Shown here: positions 17,009 through 26,980 of the stretch, piece after piece
Numbering within the stretch: the stretch's first letter is position 1
Layout of the letters: every line of letters starts with the position of its first letter
From: Shewanella cutis
GTDB taxonomy: Bacteria > Pseudomonadota > Gammaproteobacteria > Enterobacterales > Shewanellaceae
Assembly: GCF_022410515.1 (NCBI RefSeq)
Contig: NZ_JACSDI010000001.1
Span: 1,054,001 to 1,118,000 of the forward strand
Direction: 5' to 3'
DNA: 64,000 bases
Notes under the pieces: model-generated
Databases searched by the model: none
The model's input: the letters and a program-made list of their open reading frames with translations, nothing else
What the model was told of the DNA's origin: nothing
Translations under genes and position numbers: made by a program

Positions 17009-18310
17009 CTACACTTCCACATCCCTGACCTCGTCAGCAAAACTAAGGTAACGTTCACATCTCGCCAGTAACTGGATTTTGTAATGAGCCACAAATGATG
17101 CTTCATCTTCATCAAGGGGCGGGAGCATTAAAATCACCTCCGCTATTGCCTGCGGCATTCTTCGCGCCATTCTCGCTAAGTTACTGATTAATAAATTTCT
17201 TGGTAAACCCAAACCATCCATAAATGCGGCTAATTGATAGGCGTAAATGCTATTTGGATCAAATTCGTCATCAATAGCCATCGCAAGCTGTTGTTCAAAA
17301 TCCTCATACATAGCCACGCTGACCAAATCGTACCAAGGAGTTGGCTCCATTCCACTTGGCGTCATAAAAAATGAGTAGTTTTTACCGTGTGCATCGGCAT
17401 TGCCGGTCAGTAAATTGAATAGCGCCCATTGCAGCATATCCTGCTTAGCTGCCACGGGATTGCGGCATTTTGCGGCAAGACTAAATAGCCTGTTAAAACT
17501 TACCCCTTCACGAATATCCTTAACATCGCGCCCCGAACCAAAATTACGTTCATATTTTTTGCTTACACTAAAACCTAGTGCTTGGCAGCTATCAACAATG
17601 TGCCTTCTTAACACTCTTTGCTCGCTTGGTATATAACGTCTGTCAAAGCGTTCAACACAAAGGGCTTTGTAACTGCCAAAATGAACAATATCGACATTCG
17701 CCACATTCATCCCAAGCACTTTGGCTAAGCGCATCGTTATAAATTCATTGATCACTAAATGATGATATTTTTCGAATTTAACTATATGGGTCGATGACAG
17801 CGTACCTTCGGCAAAGGCAAATTCTTTCCCGTTATAAAACAGGTTTAATTTAGGTTGAACACCCGCTACCGATAGTCTTGGTTTGCCGTCCCAGATTTCC
17901 ATCGGCCACATTGTGGGATCTTCAATGCGTTGAATCACTTCTTCAGCCTTAATTGGCCGCAATTGTGTTTCAGGCAGTAAAGCCCCTTTAGGAACAAAAG
18001 CGATGGCACCTGCGGTATCAAGACCAATGGCGCGGATCAAGGCAAAGGTATTCCCCTTAGAGACGCTAAGCGATTCAATCAGATAATCTAATCCTTTGTT
18101 TTCTGGCAATAAGTTGACCAAAAACATTGATATTTGATTGCTCGTTCCTGTGCCATCTAAAGGAATCGTTGGTGAAAGTGGAAATCCACTTTGCTGCCAA
18201 TCTTTGGTGTAATGCACCGCAAAGGTGTCGGTCGTGGCATCAAAGGATAATTCCCCGATCATTAAATCACCGAGGTGCATCTCTAGCATAAGCGTTTTAG
18301 CTGTACTCAT
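17009..18310 (-). CDS. hipA: HipA serine/threonine kinase toxin
   Basis: This 433-aa toxin of the HipBA persistence module is a eukaryote-like kinase; HipA of E. coli phosphorylates glutamyl-tRNA synthetase. Visible are the N-subdomain 1, RLSVAGVQPKLN with the autophosphorylation-type Ser in the P-loop (about residue 147), the catalytic loop TGNADAHGKNYS (Asp near 306) and the metal-binding PWYDLVS. Length and motifs resemble S. oneidensis HipA, whose structure with HipB and DNA is known. It starts 3 nt after hipB, so it is translationally coupled and autoregulated through the operators upstream. No lesion is visible. Confidence 0.93.
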   Translation of the reverse strand: MSTAKTLMLEMHLGDLMIGELSFDATTDTFAVHYTKDWQQSGFPLSPTIPLDGTGTSNQISMFLVNLLPENKGLDYLIESLSVSKGNTFALIRAIGLDTAGAIAFVPKGALLPETQLRPIKAEEVIQRIEDPTMWPMEIWDGKPRLSVAGVQPKLNLFYNGKEFAFAEGTLSSTHIVKFEKYHHLVINEFITMRLAKVLGMNVANVDIVHFGSYKALCVERFDRRYIPSEQRVLRRHIVDSCQALGFSVSKKYERNFGSGRDVKDIREGVSFNRLFSLAAKCRNPVAAKQDMLQWALFNLLTGNADAHGKNYSFFMTPSGMEPTPWYDLVSVAMYEDFEQQLAMAIDDEFDPNSIYAYQLAAFMDGLGLPRNLLISNLARMARRMPQAIAEVILMLPPLDEDEASFVAHYKIQLLARCERYLSFADEVRDVEV

Positions 18311-18313
18311 GGG

Positions 18314-18550
18314 TTAATACCAGCCGTTAGTTTCGGTGTCGCTGGTTTGAACCGAAACGATATCAATCCCAAGACCATCAAGGATTTTGAATACGGTTGA
18401 GATATAAACATCTTCACCCTTTTCAACTCGGATCAGCGTTTTTTTGGTTACGCCGCACAGCATGGCCGCCACGTCTTGAGTAAGAGCAGCACTTTTCCTG
18501 CGTTCTTTAATTAACAAGCCGAGGGATTGTTGATTTAGCGGTGATGCCAT
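18314..18550 (-). CDS. hipB: HipB antitoxin, HTH regulator
   Basis: This 78-aa Cro/CI-type HTH protein ([20 protein letters not shown], then [14 protein letters not shown]) neutralises HipA and represses the operon. The longest frame would start at 18607, but that would put an operator inside the coding region. The ATG at 18550 follows GGAGACGATA and begins MASPLNQQ, so I prefer it. The C-terminal tail ([14 protein letters not shown]) ends in an aromatic residue, as HipB tails often do. Four operator-like palindromes lie immediately upstream. Confidence 0.88.
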   Translation of the reverse strand: MASPLNQQSLGLLIKERRKSAALTQDVAAMLCGVTKKTLIRVEKGEDVYISTVFKILDGLGIDIVSVQTSDTETNGWY

Positions 18551-18561
18551 TATCGTCTCCA

Positions 18562-18583
18562 AAAGTGTAACTTCATACACTTT
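18562..18583. promoter_or_regulatory. HipB operator O1
   Basis: AAAGTGTA-N6-TACACTTT, perfect half-sites. It starts 12 nt upstream of the hipB ATG at 18550 and next to its ribosome binding site. Confidence 0.8.
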
Positions 18584-18604
18584 AGTCTTTATATCAGTCC
18601 CATT

Positions 18605-18640
18605 CAATCAAAAAGTGTATATAAGTACACTTTTTGATTG
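18605..18640. promoter_or_regulatory. HipB operator O2, extended palindrome
   Basis: The core AAAGTGTA-N6-TACACTTT lies at 18612-18633, extended to a perfect 15-bp inverted repeat (CAATCAAAAAGTGTA and its complement). Confidence 0.85.
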
Positions 18641-18661
18641 TTGATAATGATAAACCAACTA

Positions 18662-18683
18662 AAAGTGTACAATGTTACACTTT
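18662..18683. promoter_or_regulatory. HipB operator O3
   Basis: AAAGTGTA-N6-TACACTTT with perfect half-sites; it starts exactly 50 bp after the O2 core starts. Confidence 0.8.
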
Positions 18684-18712
18684 CAAAGCAATTTTTAGTG
18701 CTTAACTCCCAA

Positions 18713-18734
18713 AAAGTGTAGATAAGTACACCTA
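18713..18734. promoter_or_regulatory. HipB operator O4, degenerate
   Basis: AAAGTGTA-N6-TACACCTA; the second half-site has two changes. It starts 51 bp after O3. Confidence 0.65.
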
Positions 18735-18777
18735 ACTTGAAAATCGCCACTTCCCCAAATTACCAGATCAAAAAAAC

Positions 18778-18811
18778 AAAACCCCGACTCAGTTACCTGA
18801 GTCGGGGTTTT
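18778..18811 (-). terminator. terminator of groESL
   Basis: A perfect 15-bp stem (AAAACCCCGACTCAG/CTGAGTCGGGGTTTT) has a 4-nt loop. The T run on the minus strand serves groEL, and the plus side is also T-rich. The 18812-18977 segment between it and the groEL stop shows nothing else. Confidence 0.9.
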
Positions 18812-18977
18812 CATTTTTCTCTTACAAGAAGTTGGGTTTTAAGCGATTAAGCTAAAGACCACAGATGCTTTTTGCGCAGGATAAATCGTGTTAGTACAAG
18901 GCGCTGTGAGCGTAGCATACGTTGTTTGTATGTGAGCGAGCAGCAACGCCGTAATCACCGATTTAGACCAGCAAAAA

Positions 18978-20636
<1,659 letters not shown>

Positions 20637-20673
20637 TTAATGATTAATTGGAATGTCGAATTGATGCCGTGGA

Positions 20674-20964
20674 TTAACCTACGATGGCCATCAGGTCAGC
20701 TTCTGACAGGATCAAGACTTCTTGACCGTCGATTTTTTCTTTCTTAACACCGTAACCTTCATTGAAGATCACTACATCACCCACTTTCACATCCAGAGGT
20801 CTTACAGTGCCGTTTTCTAAAATACGGCCGTTACCTACTGCAAGCACTTCTCCGCGAGTCGATTTTTCGGCGGCGCTACCGGTTAATACGATGCCACCCG
20901 CAGAAGTTGATTCAACTTCTAAACGCTTAACGATTACGCGGTCATGTAATGGACGAATATTCAT
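20674..20964 (-). CDS. groES: co-chaperonin GroES
   Basis: This 96-aa protein (standard length about 97) forms the heptameric lid of GroEL. It has [14 protein letters not shown] at the N-terminus, the mobile-loop region [18 protein letters not shown], and [15 protein letters not shown]. It is the first gene of groESL. Confidence 0.98.
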   Translation of the reverse strand: MNIRPLHDRVIVKRLEVESTSAGGIVLTGSAAEKSTRGEVLAVGNGRILENGTVRPLDVKVGDVVIFNEGYGVKKEKIDGQEVLILSEADLMAIVG

Positions 20965-21058
20965 CTATGAACTCTCCTAATGATTTAATGCCCAACAATC
21001 GAGGCGATTTTGTGATGAAAAAGAGGAGGCATTTCCAGCTTCCCCTTTGATGTGTGTG

Positions 21059-21087
21059 ATATGGGGTTAACCCCTGCCAGATCCAAG
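21059..21087 (-). promoter_or_regulatory. sigma32-type heat-shock promoter of groESL
   Basis: On the minus strand CTTGGA (-35) is followed after 15 nt by CCCCATAT (-10). This is close to the sigma32 consensus (CTTGAA, CCCCATNT) and lies 95 nt upstream of groES. Confidence 0.8.
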
Positions 21088-21191
21088 TGCCTTTACAAAA
21101 AAAAATTCAAATTTTTGATGTCGGTTTTTTCAAGTGGGCACAATCCTGCTAGAATTCGGCCTCCGCTCGCAAACAAGGCACTATTTTCCCC

Positions 21192-22550
21192 ATGAAAGAC
21201 AGACACGGGCTGCTTAGCGCGCCAATTGGTCGTGTACTGCTCAACATGAGCCTCCCCAACTTGATTGGCATTATGACCATTCTCGGGTTTAGCCTTGCTG
21301 ACACTTTTTTTATCAGCCAGTTAGGGACAGAAGCCTTAGCGGCGATCAGTTTTACCTTTCCGGTAACCTTGATTATTTCCAGTATTGCCATTGGCGTGGG
21401 TGCTGGGGTATCGACCAATCTTGGACGACTGATTGGCTCAGGTAACGCCCCGCAGGCAAAGGTGTTTTTGCACGATGCGCTGCTGCTCACTTTTATCCTT
21501 ATCGCCAGTTTATCCGCCCTTGGCAGTATTTTTATCGAGCCACTGTTTAGTTTGCTTGGCGCCAATGAAACCAGTTTGCCGCTCATTCATGACTATATGA
21601 TGTATTGGTATGTGGGCGCGCCGCTGTTGGTGTTATTGATGGTGGGCAACCAAGGTTTACGCTCGACGGGGGACACCCGCTCCCCGGCGATGATTATGAC
21701 GCTGGCGGCGATCATTAACTTAATCCTCGATCCTTTACTTATCTTCGGCATTGGACCTTTTCCCCGTTTAGAGATCCAAGGCGCGGCCATTGCCACCCTG
21801 TTCTCTTGGCTGGTCGCGTTGTCGCTCTCGGGTTATTTGCTGATTATTAAGCGGCGGATGCTTGAGCGGGCGGCATTTGATATCGACAGAATGCGTGCTA
21901 ACTGGAGTAAACTTGCCCATATTGCCCAGCCTGCGGCTTTGATGAATTTAATTAATCCACTGGCGAATGCGGTGATCATGGCGATGCTGGCGCATATAGA
22001 TCACAGCGCGGTGGCAGCGTTTGGTGCGGGTACGCGCTTAGAATCGGTGCTGTTAATTGTGGTCATGGCATTATCATCAAGCCTCATGCCGTTTATTGCG
22101 CAAAATCTCGGTGCTGGCCAACCCCAAAGGGCGAAGCAGGCTTTGCTGCTATCGCTTAAATTTATCTTAGTATTCCAAACCTTACTCTATATTCCGCTGG
22201 CATTTTTTGCCCAGCCACTCGCGAGTTTATTCAGTACCGATCCACAAGTGCTAGAGTGGTTAAGCTTTTATATTCTGGTGCTACCCTGCGCCTATGGCCC
22301 GCTGGGGATAGTGATTATCTTTGCCACTGCGCTCAATGCTTACCATAGGCCGATAAGCTCGTTAGTGATTAACCTGTGCCGCTTAGTGCTATTGATGCTG
22401 CCACTGGCGGCACTGGGATCTTATATTGATGGCGTGAAAGGCCTATTGCTCGCGCTCCCCATCACTAACCTCTTGATGGGGATTGCCTGTTATTATCTAG
22501 CCCAGCGGATTTGTGAACCCGTAAAAGCGACCACCGCTAAGGCAGCCTAA
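21192..22550 (+). CDS. MATE-family efflux transporter
   Basis: This 452-aa inner-membrane protein has about 12 hydrophobic segments in two homologous halves (MSLPNLIGIMTILGFSLADT in the first, AQPAALMNLINPLANAVIMA opening the second). MATE transporters export drugs and cations using Na+ or H+ gradients; the substrate is unknown here. It overlaps the 3' end of the convergent LysR gene by 3-4 nt. It diverges from groES and is not in an operon. Confidence 0.9.
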   Translation: MKDRHGLLSAPIGRVLLNMSLPNLIGIMTILGFSLADTFFISQLGTEALAAISFTFPVTLIISSIAIGVGAGVSTNLGRLIGSGNAPQAKVFLHDALLLTFILIASLSALGSIFIEPLFSLLGANETSLPLIHDYMMYWYVGAPLLVLLMVGNQGLRSTGDTRSPAMIMTLAAIINLILDPLLIFGIGPFPRLEIQGAAIATLFSWLVALSLSGYLLIIKRRMLERAAFDIDRMRANWSKLAHIAQPAALMNLINPLANAVIMAMLAHIDHSAVAAFGAGTRLESVLLIVVMALSSSLMPFIAQNLGAGQPQRAKQALLLSLKFILVFQTLLYIPLAFFAQPLASLFSTDPQVLEWLSFYILVLPCAYGPLGIVIIFATALNAYHRPISSLVINLCRLVLLMLPLAALGSYIDGVKGLLLALPITNLLMGIACYYLAQRICEPVKATTAKAA

Positions 22551-23536
22551 GGCGTATTTTTCAACCGAAAACGTACATCATTAGGCGGGAATGGCTCCTC
22601 CGATGCTTTACAGACTCGGCGCGCACCTAAGGTATTGAGGTTGGTTGGCACGCCATTAGGCGCGAGTTCTTGGATGATAAAGTCGATAAAGCGTCTACAG
22701 GCCAAACTCACATAGCGTCTTGAGGGATAAGCCAAATAGCATTCACCTGGATGGGGGGCGATATCGGGCAACAGGGTAATTAACTGCCCTGATGCAACAA
22801 GATCAGTCACGACTTCTGCGGGTGCATAGACAATTCCGCGCCCTTGTAGGGCAAATTCCACAGCGACTTCGATACTGTTGGAGCAAAAATTCCCACGTAC
22901 ACGGACTTCCTGCTCAGCTCCTATCCATAACTCATTGAAAATTTTGCCATTTGAGAGTCGAAATAACGACACATTATGGGACTCAATCTCTTTTGGCGTG
23001 TTTGGTGTGCCGTATTTGGCCAAATATGTTGGGCTGGCATAAAAGCGCAGATCCGTGGTGAATATCGGCCGCACCACGAGATCTAAGGTATCTAATGCGG
23101 GTTCGACCACAAAGGCTACATCGAGGTTATTCTTAACCATATCAACAGATTCAGCGCTACTAATCACTTCTACCGTTAGTTTTGGGTGCAGATCCATAAA
23201 ACGGAAAATGGCTTGCATGAGTACATTCATACTGTGGATAGGAAACATTTGAATGCGCAAATGGCCACTGATCTCAGCATCATCATTGGTCATTTCGAAC
23301 AGGGTTTCATCGAGCTGCGCTAAGATGTTCTGTGAGCGTTGGTAAAAGTGGCTTCCGGCGGAGGTGAGCGTCATCGAGCGACTCTGGCGATGGAATAGCT
23401 TGATATTCAGCTCATCTTCCAATGCCTGTAAACGCCGACTGACGGTCGATTTAGGTACGTTAAGCAAATCAGCCGCTTCAATCAAACTGCCGGTTTCGGC
23501 GATTCGGTGAAATAACGCAAGGTCCTCTGTTTTCAT
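22547..23536 (-). CDS. LysR-family transcriptional regulator
   Basis: This 329-aa protein has an N-terminal winged HTH (LALFHRIAETGSLIEAADLL, then PKSTVSRRLQALEDEL) and a periplasmic-binding-protein-like effector domain from about residue 90. The longest frame begins with TTG at 23581; the ATG at 23536 matches where LysR proteins normally begin. The target is unknown: neither neighbour is divergent, since the MATE gene is convergent and fxsA is on the same strand. It resembles the subgroup that uses a single HTH and has a C-terminal extension of about 30 residues. Confidence 0.88.
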   Translation of the reverse strand: MKTEDLALFHRIAETGSLIEAADLLNVPKSTVSRRLQALEDELNIKLFHRQSRSMTLTSAGSHFYQRSQNILAQLDETLFEMTNDDAEISGHLRIQMFPIHSMNVLMQAIFRFMDLHPKLTVEVISSAESVDMVKNNLDVAFVVEPALDTLDLVVRPIFTTDLRFYASPTYLAKYGTPNTPKEIESHNVSLFRLSNGKIFNELWIGAEQEVRVRGNFCSNSIEVAVEFALQGRGIVYAPAEVVTDLVASGQLITLLPDIAPHPGECYLAYPSRRYVSLACRRFIDFIIQELAPNGVPTNLNTLGARRVCKASEEPFPPNDVRFRLKNTP

Positions 23537-23731
23537 CTCTAACTTAATTTTGATCTCATTATGTGGGATTGATAATCCCAAAGTATCCCGTTTATTGCAA
23601 CAAATTTAGCTGCTATCTTCGCGCCTCTAAAACTCGCCTTTAACTTCAATATTAAGCTCAACATTGAAACCAAATGCTGTGTCGGGCGCTGTAACAACTC
23701 GCGCGTCACTCACCTAAACGCTTCCCGGCGT

Positions 23732-23766
23732 GGCCGATCGATGCTGTTAATGCGCATCGATCGGCC
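23732..23766. repeat. 13-bp perfect inverted repeat
   Basis: GGCCGATCGATGC/GCATCGATCGGCC encloses 9 nt and lies between the LysR start and the fxsA 3' end. There is no T run on the minus strand and a weak one on the plus. It may be an mRNA-stabilising hairpin. Confidence 0.5.
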
Positions 23767-23853
23767 TTGTTAAATTGGGATGTCAAAGAATAGCGGCTAA
23801 ACCTGATAACGTAGGTTTCGCAGAGAAGGGAGAAAGTCGATCAGAAAAGCGGA

Positions 23854-24444
23854 TTACGCCCTTGGATCTTTGGGGTGGTCGTCTTTATCGGCTAACGGAT
23901 GACCCTCAAGACGTTTATCGTTAGGCTCGGCCTTATGTTCAAAGTCACCTTCGTAAACATTACCTTCACCATGTTTACCTTGCTCAAAGGGAGGTTGTCC
24001 AAAAGGATTTGACTGCGAACCCGAATGCGGACCAAAGGGACCCGCACCAAACCCACCATGCATACCGCCTTGTAATCCCGAAACCACTCGCAATTGCATG
24101 CGCTTAAAAACCAGCGCAGCTATCGGCCGACGCGTTAAAGGAGTGAGCAACAATAAACCAATAAAATCTGTCACAAAGCCTGGGATAACCAGCAATACCC
24201 CCGCCATCGCTAACATCATGCCTTCGACAATTTCTTGCCCCGGCGCTTCGCCTCGGGCGAGTTTTTGTTGCACTTGCATGAGCGTACTCAGCCCTTGGCT
24301 ACGCACTAAGGATACGCCCAAAACAGCGGTAAATAATACTAAGCCAATGGTGGTCCAGGTTCCGAGGATTTCGCCCACGCGGATTAACACTGATAGCTCA
24401 ACAACTGGGATCAGCACAAAGATTAAAAATAGGATTAAAAACAT
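23854..24444 (-). CDS. fxsA: FxsA-family membrane protein
   Basis: This 196-aa inner-membrane protein has three to four hydrophobic segments in the first 110 residues (ILFLIFVLIPVVELSVLI and FTAVLGVSLVRSQG, the FxsA signature). A long hydrophilic tail rich in Gly, Pro, His and charged residues follows. In E. coli FxsA overproduction relieves F-mediated exclusion of phage T7; its normal role is unknown. It lies near groESL and cutA-dsbD, as in E. coli. The ATG at 24444 follows AGGTCG. Confidence 0.88.
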   Translation of the reverse strand: MFLILFLIFVLIPVVELSVLIRVGEILGTWTTIGLVLFTAVLGVSLVRSQGLSTLMQVQQKLARGEAPGQEIVEGMMLAMAGVLLVIPGFVTDFIGLLLLTPLTRRPIAALVFKRMQLRVVSGLQGGMHGGFGAGPFGPHSGSQSNPFGQPPFEQGKHGEGNVYEGDFEHKAEPNDKRLEGHPLADKDDHPKDPRA

Positions 24445-24666
24445 ACCGACCTCAGATTTATCTCGCTCGTTTGAAAACTAAATGGGGGCAATCCGGTCTT
24501 AATTCAAGTCATTAGGGCGCAGACTGCGCTAAAGCGGTGAAACTTCTGATAGTTAGCTCACTCTTTCGTTAAGCCGTTAATGTATGAGACCATAAAAACA
24601 CGTAAAGTAGCTTAGCCTAATAGGCTTAAGCGAAGTTTAAGATTGTTAGGGGACGATACCCACACT

Positions 24667-24990
24667 ATGCAACCTCAGTATTTAGTGGTCAGCACTAGCT
24701 GTCCTGACGACGTTCATGCAAATCGCATCGCCCATGCGTTAGTGGAAGCGCGTATCGCGGCTTGCGTGCATATTTCGGCGCCCATCCGCTCCGTGTATGC
24801 ATGGGAAGGAAAAATCTGTGAAGAGCAAGAAATTAGCTTACACATTAAATGTTTACAAACTCGCTATGCAGAGTTAGAGCAGCTTGTGCTTAAACTTCAC
24901 CCTTATCAAGTGCCTGAAATTATTGCCGTACCCGTCACTCACGGGCTACCAGCCTACTTAGATTGGATAAAAGATAACACTCAGCCATGA
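24667..24990 (+). CDS. cutA: CutA divalent-cation tolerance protein
   Basis: This 107-aa trimeric, PII-like protein has the motifs VVSTSCPDDVHANRIA, RIAACVHI, SVYAWEGKI and YQVPEIIAVPV, which define the family. A copper-tolerance role was proposed in E. coli but the molecular function is unsettled. The longest frame starts at a TTG at 24643; the ATG at 24667 gives the normal length. It overlaps dsbD by 4 nt (ATGA), an arrangement conserved in enterobacteria. Confidence 0.93.
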   Translation: MQPQYLVVSTSCPDDVHANRIAHALVEARIAACVHISAPIRSVYAWEGKICEEQEISLHIKCLQTRYAELEQLVLKLHPYQVPEIIAVPVTHGLPAYLDWIKDNTQP

Positions 24991-26828
24991 AAAAACTACT
25001 TAGCCTTACCTTCACTGCATTATTGCTTCTCGCGCCTCTCACCCTAAGTGGCAACGCCTTTGCGAATAACTTTGGTTTTCTAAAAAGCGAACCAGAGCTA
25101 ATGCCCGTCGATCAAGCCTTTGCCTTCGATTTTAAACAAGAAGGCAATAAGGTTACCCTCAATTGGGTGATAGCCGACGGCTACTATATGTACCGTGATA
25201 AACTCAAATTTAGCGTCAATGGCGCAGAACTGGGTACCATCGACCTACCAAAGGGCAAGCCCCATAACGACGAGTATTTCGGTGAACAAGAGGTTTATTA
25301 CACCTATATCGACATTCCCGTTGGCTTAAAGCAAGCGGATGACAACAGCACCTTAAGCGTCACCTTTATGGGCTGCGCCGAGGGTAAACTCTGTTATCCG
25401 CCGACCAAGCGGGATGTCAGCTTAAAAGCGGTTGCCGCCAATGATGGACAAATCGCCTCTAGCGCAGACAGCGGCGAAAATACCCAGCCTGCCGCCACTG
25501 ACACAGATGCCAAAGCAAGCAGCGCCCCTGCCAAGCCGATTACTCAGCAGGATAGCCTAAGCCAGATGTTGTCTAACGACAGTTTACTCTGGACCTTAGT
25601 GATCTTCTTCGGCTTAGGGATTGGTTTAGCGCTCACCCCTTGCGTATTCCCCATGTATCCGATTTTATCGGGCATTATTGTTGGTCAAGGCCAAAAACTG
25701 TCTACCGCCAAAGCCTTCACCCTGTCGATGGCTTATGTGCAAGGGATGGCGATCACCTATTCGATTTTAGGGTTAGTCGTCGCCTCTGCGGGGATGAAAT
25801 ACCAAGCGGCGCTGCAACATCCTGCTGTGCTCGTGGTATTAGCTATCCTCTTCTTTGTACTTAGTTTATCTATGTTTGGCTTATACGATCTCAAGCTGCC
25901 TTCAAGCTGGCAGGAGAAGATGAACTCTATTTCAAATAATCAAAAGGGCGGCAATTTAGTTGGCGTGTTTTTGATGGGGGTAATCTCAGGATTGGTCGCC
26001 TCACCTTGCACCACGGCTCCACTTTCTGGCGCCTTAGTGTATGTGGCGCAAACCGGGGATTTATTACAAGGCTTCCTCGCGCTGTATGTGCTCAGTATGG
26101 GGATGGGCGTGCCACTACTTATCATTGGCACCTCGGGTGGTAAGTTACTGCCTCGCGCTGGCGCTTGGATGAATATCATTAAAACCGTGTTTGGCTTCCT
26201 GCTGATTGCGGTTTCGATTGTGATGCTTGGGCGTATTTGGACGGGCGTAGTTTCCGATGTGCTTTGGTCGCTCTGGGGCATTAGTTTCACTGGTTACCTG
26301 ATGCATCAAAATAAACTCAGCGCCTTTAACTGGAAACAAACCGTACGCTCCGTGCTGCTGATGTTAACCCTGCTGGCAAGCTTCTCCTACGGTTTCCAAG
26401 CCGTGATGGGTCACTTTGGCTTTAACCATTCGCCAGTAGGAAATACAGCTACAGCCGAAGCAGAACATGGCTTTAAACGCATCAAATCCATTGAAGATTT
26501 AGACCGTGAACTCGCCGCTGCCACGGCTGCAGGTAAACCAGTGATGTTAGATCTCTACGCCGACTGGTGTGTGGCCTGTAAAGAGTTTGAAGCCATTACC
26601 TTTAAAGATGCCGAGGTATTAGCACGCATGAACAAAATTGTGCTGCTGCAAGCGGATGTCACTAAGAGTGATGCTGTGGATGTAGCGCTACTGGAAAAAT
26701 ACCATGTCCTCGGTTTACCCACTTTGCTAATGTTTAACGAGCAAGGGGAACCGCGGGAAGATTTAAGGGTAACTGGCTTTATGGGACCAAAGGAATTTGC
26801 CGCCCATTTAGATCATCTGGTGAAATAA
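24987..26828 (+). CDS. dsbD: thiol:disulfide interchange protein DsbD
   Basis: This 613-aa inner-membrane protein carries electrons from cytoplasmic thioredoxin to periplasmic DsbC/DsbG and cytochrome c maturation factors. It has a signal peptide (to about residue 26) and the alpha domain with MGCAEGKLCYPP. The eight-helix beta domain has Cys in LTPCVFPMYPILSG and SPCTTAPLSG. A thioredoxin-like gamma domain contains YADWCVACKEFE near the C-terminus. All three Cys pairs are present. It is translationally coupled to cutA and ends at a strong terminator. Shewanella makes many periplasmic c-type cytochromes, so DsbD matters there. Confidence 0.96.
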   Translation: MKKLLSLTFTALLLLAPLTLSGNAFANNFGFLKSEPELMPVDQAFAFDFKQEGNKVTLNWVIADGYYMYRDKLKFSVNGAELGTIDLPKGKPHNDEYFGEQEVYYTYIDIPVGLKQADDNSTLSVTFMGCAEGKLCYPPTKRDVSLKAVAANDGQIASSADSGENTQPAATDTDAKASSAPAKPITQQDSLSQMLSNDSLLWTLVIFFGLGIGLALTPCVFPMYPILSGIIVGQGQKLSTAKAFTLSMAYVQGMAITYSILGLVVASAGMKYQAALQHPAVLVVLAILFFVLSLSMFGLYDLKLPSSWQEKMNSISNNQKGGNLVGVFLMGVISGLVASPCTTAPLSGALVYVAQTGDLLQGFLALYVLSMGMGVPLLIIGTSGGKLLPRAGAWMNIIKTVFGFLLIAVSIVMLGRIWTGVVSDVLWSLWGISFTGYLMHQNKLSAFNWKQTVRSVLLMLTLLASFSYGFQAVMGHFGFNHSPVGNTATAEAEHGFKRIKSIEDLDRELAAATAAGKPVMLDLYADWCVACKEFEAITFKDAEVLARMNKIVLLQADVTKSDAVDVALLEKYHVLGLPTLLMFNEQGEPREDLRVTGFMGPKEFAAHLDHLVK

Positions 26829-26880
26829 TCTCAGTTTAATCGTCAATTTCCCTCCGGGGAGTTTTAGCGTAAAACCAACA

Positions 26881-26914
26881 AAAAGCGGACTTTTTTCATT
26901 AAAAGTCCGCTTTT
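26881..26914 (+). terminator. terminator after dsbD
   Basis: A perfect 14-bp stem (AAAAGCGGACTTTT and its complement) with a 6-nt loop ends in a T run. Confidence 0.9.
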
Positions 26915-26980
26915 TTATCGCACTGTCATCGATTTCTTATACAATCCTTGTTTAACGTGGACTTTTTAAATTGGAGCATT

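Noticed and set aside
18314..18607. Longer hipB frame starting at 18607
   Set aside because: It would place operator O1 and part of O2 in the coding region and has no Shine-Dalgarno sequence, unlike the ATG at 18550.
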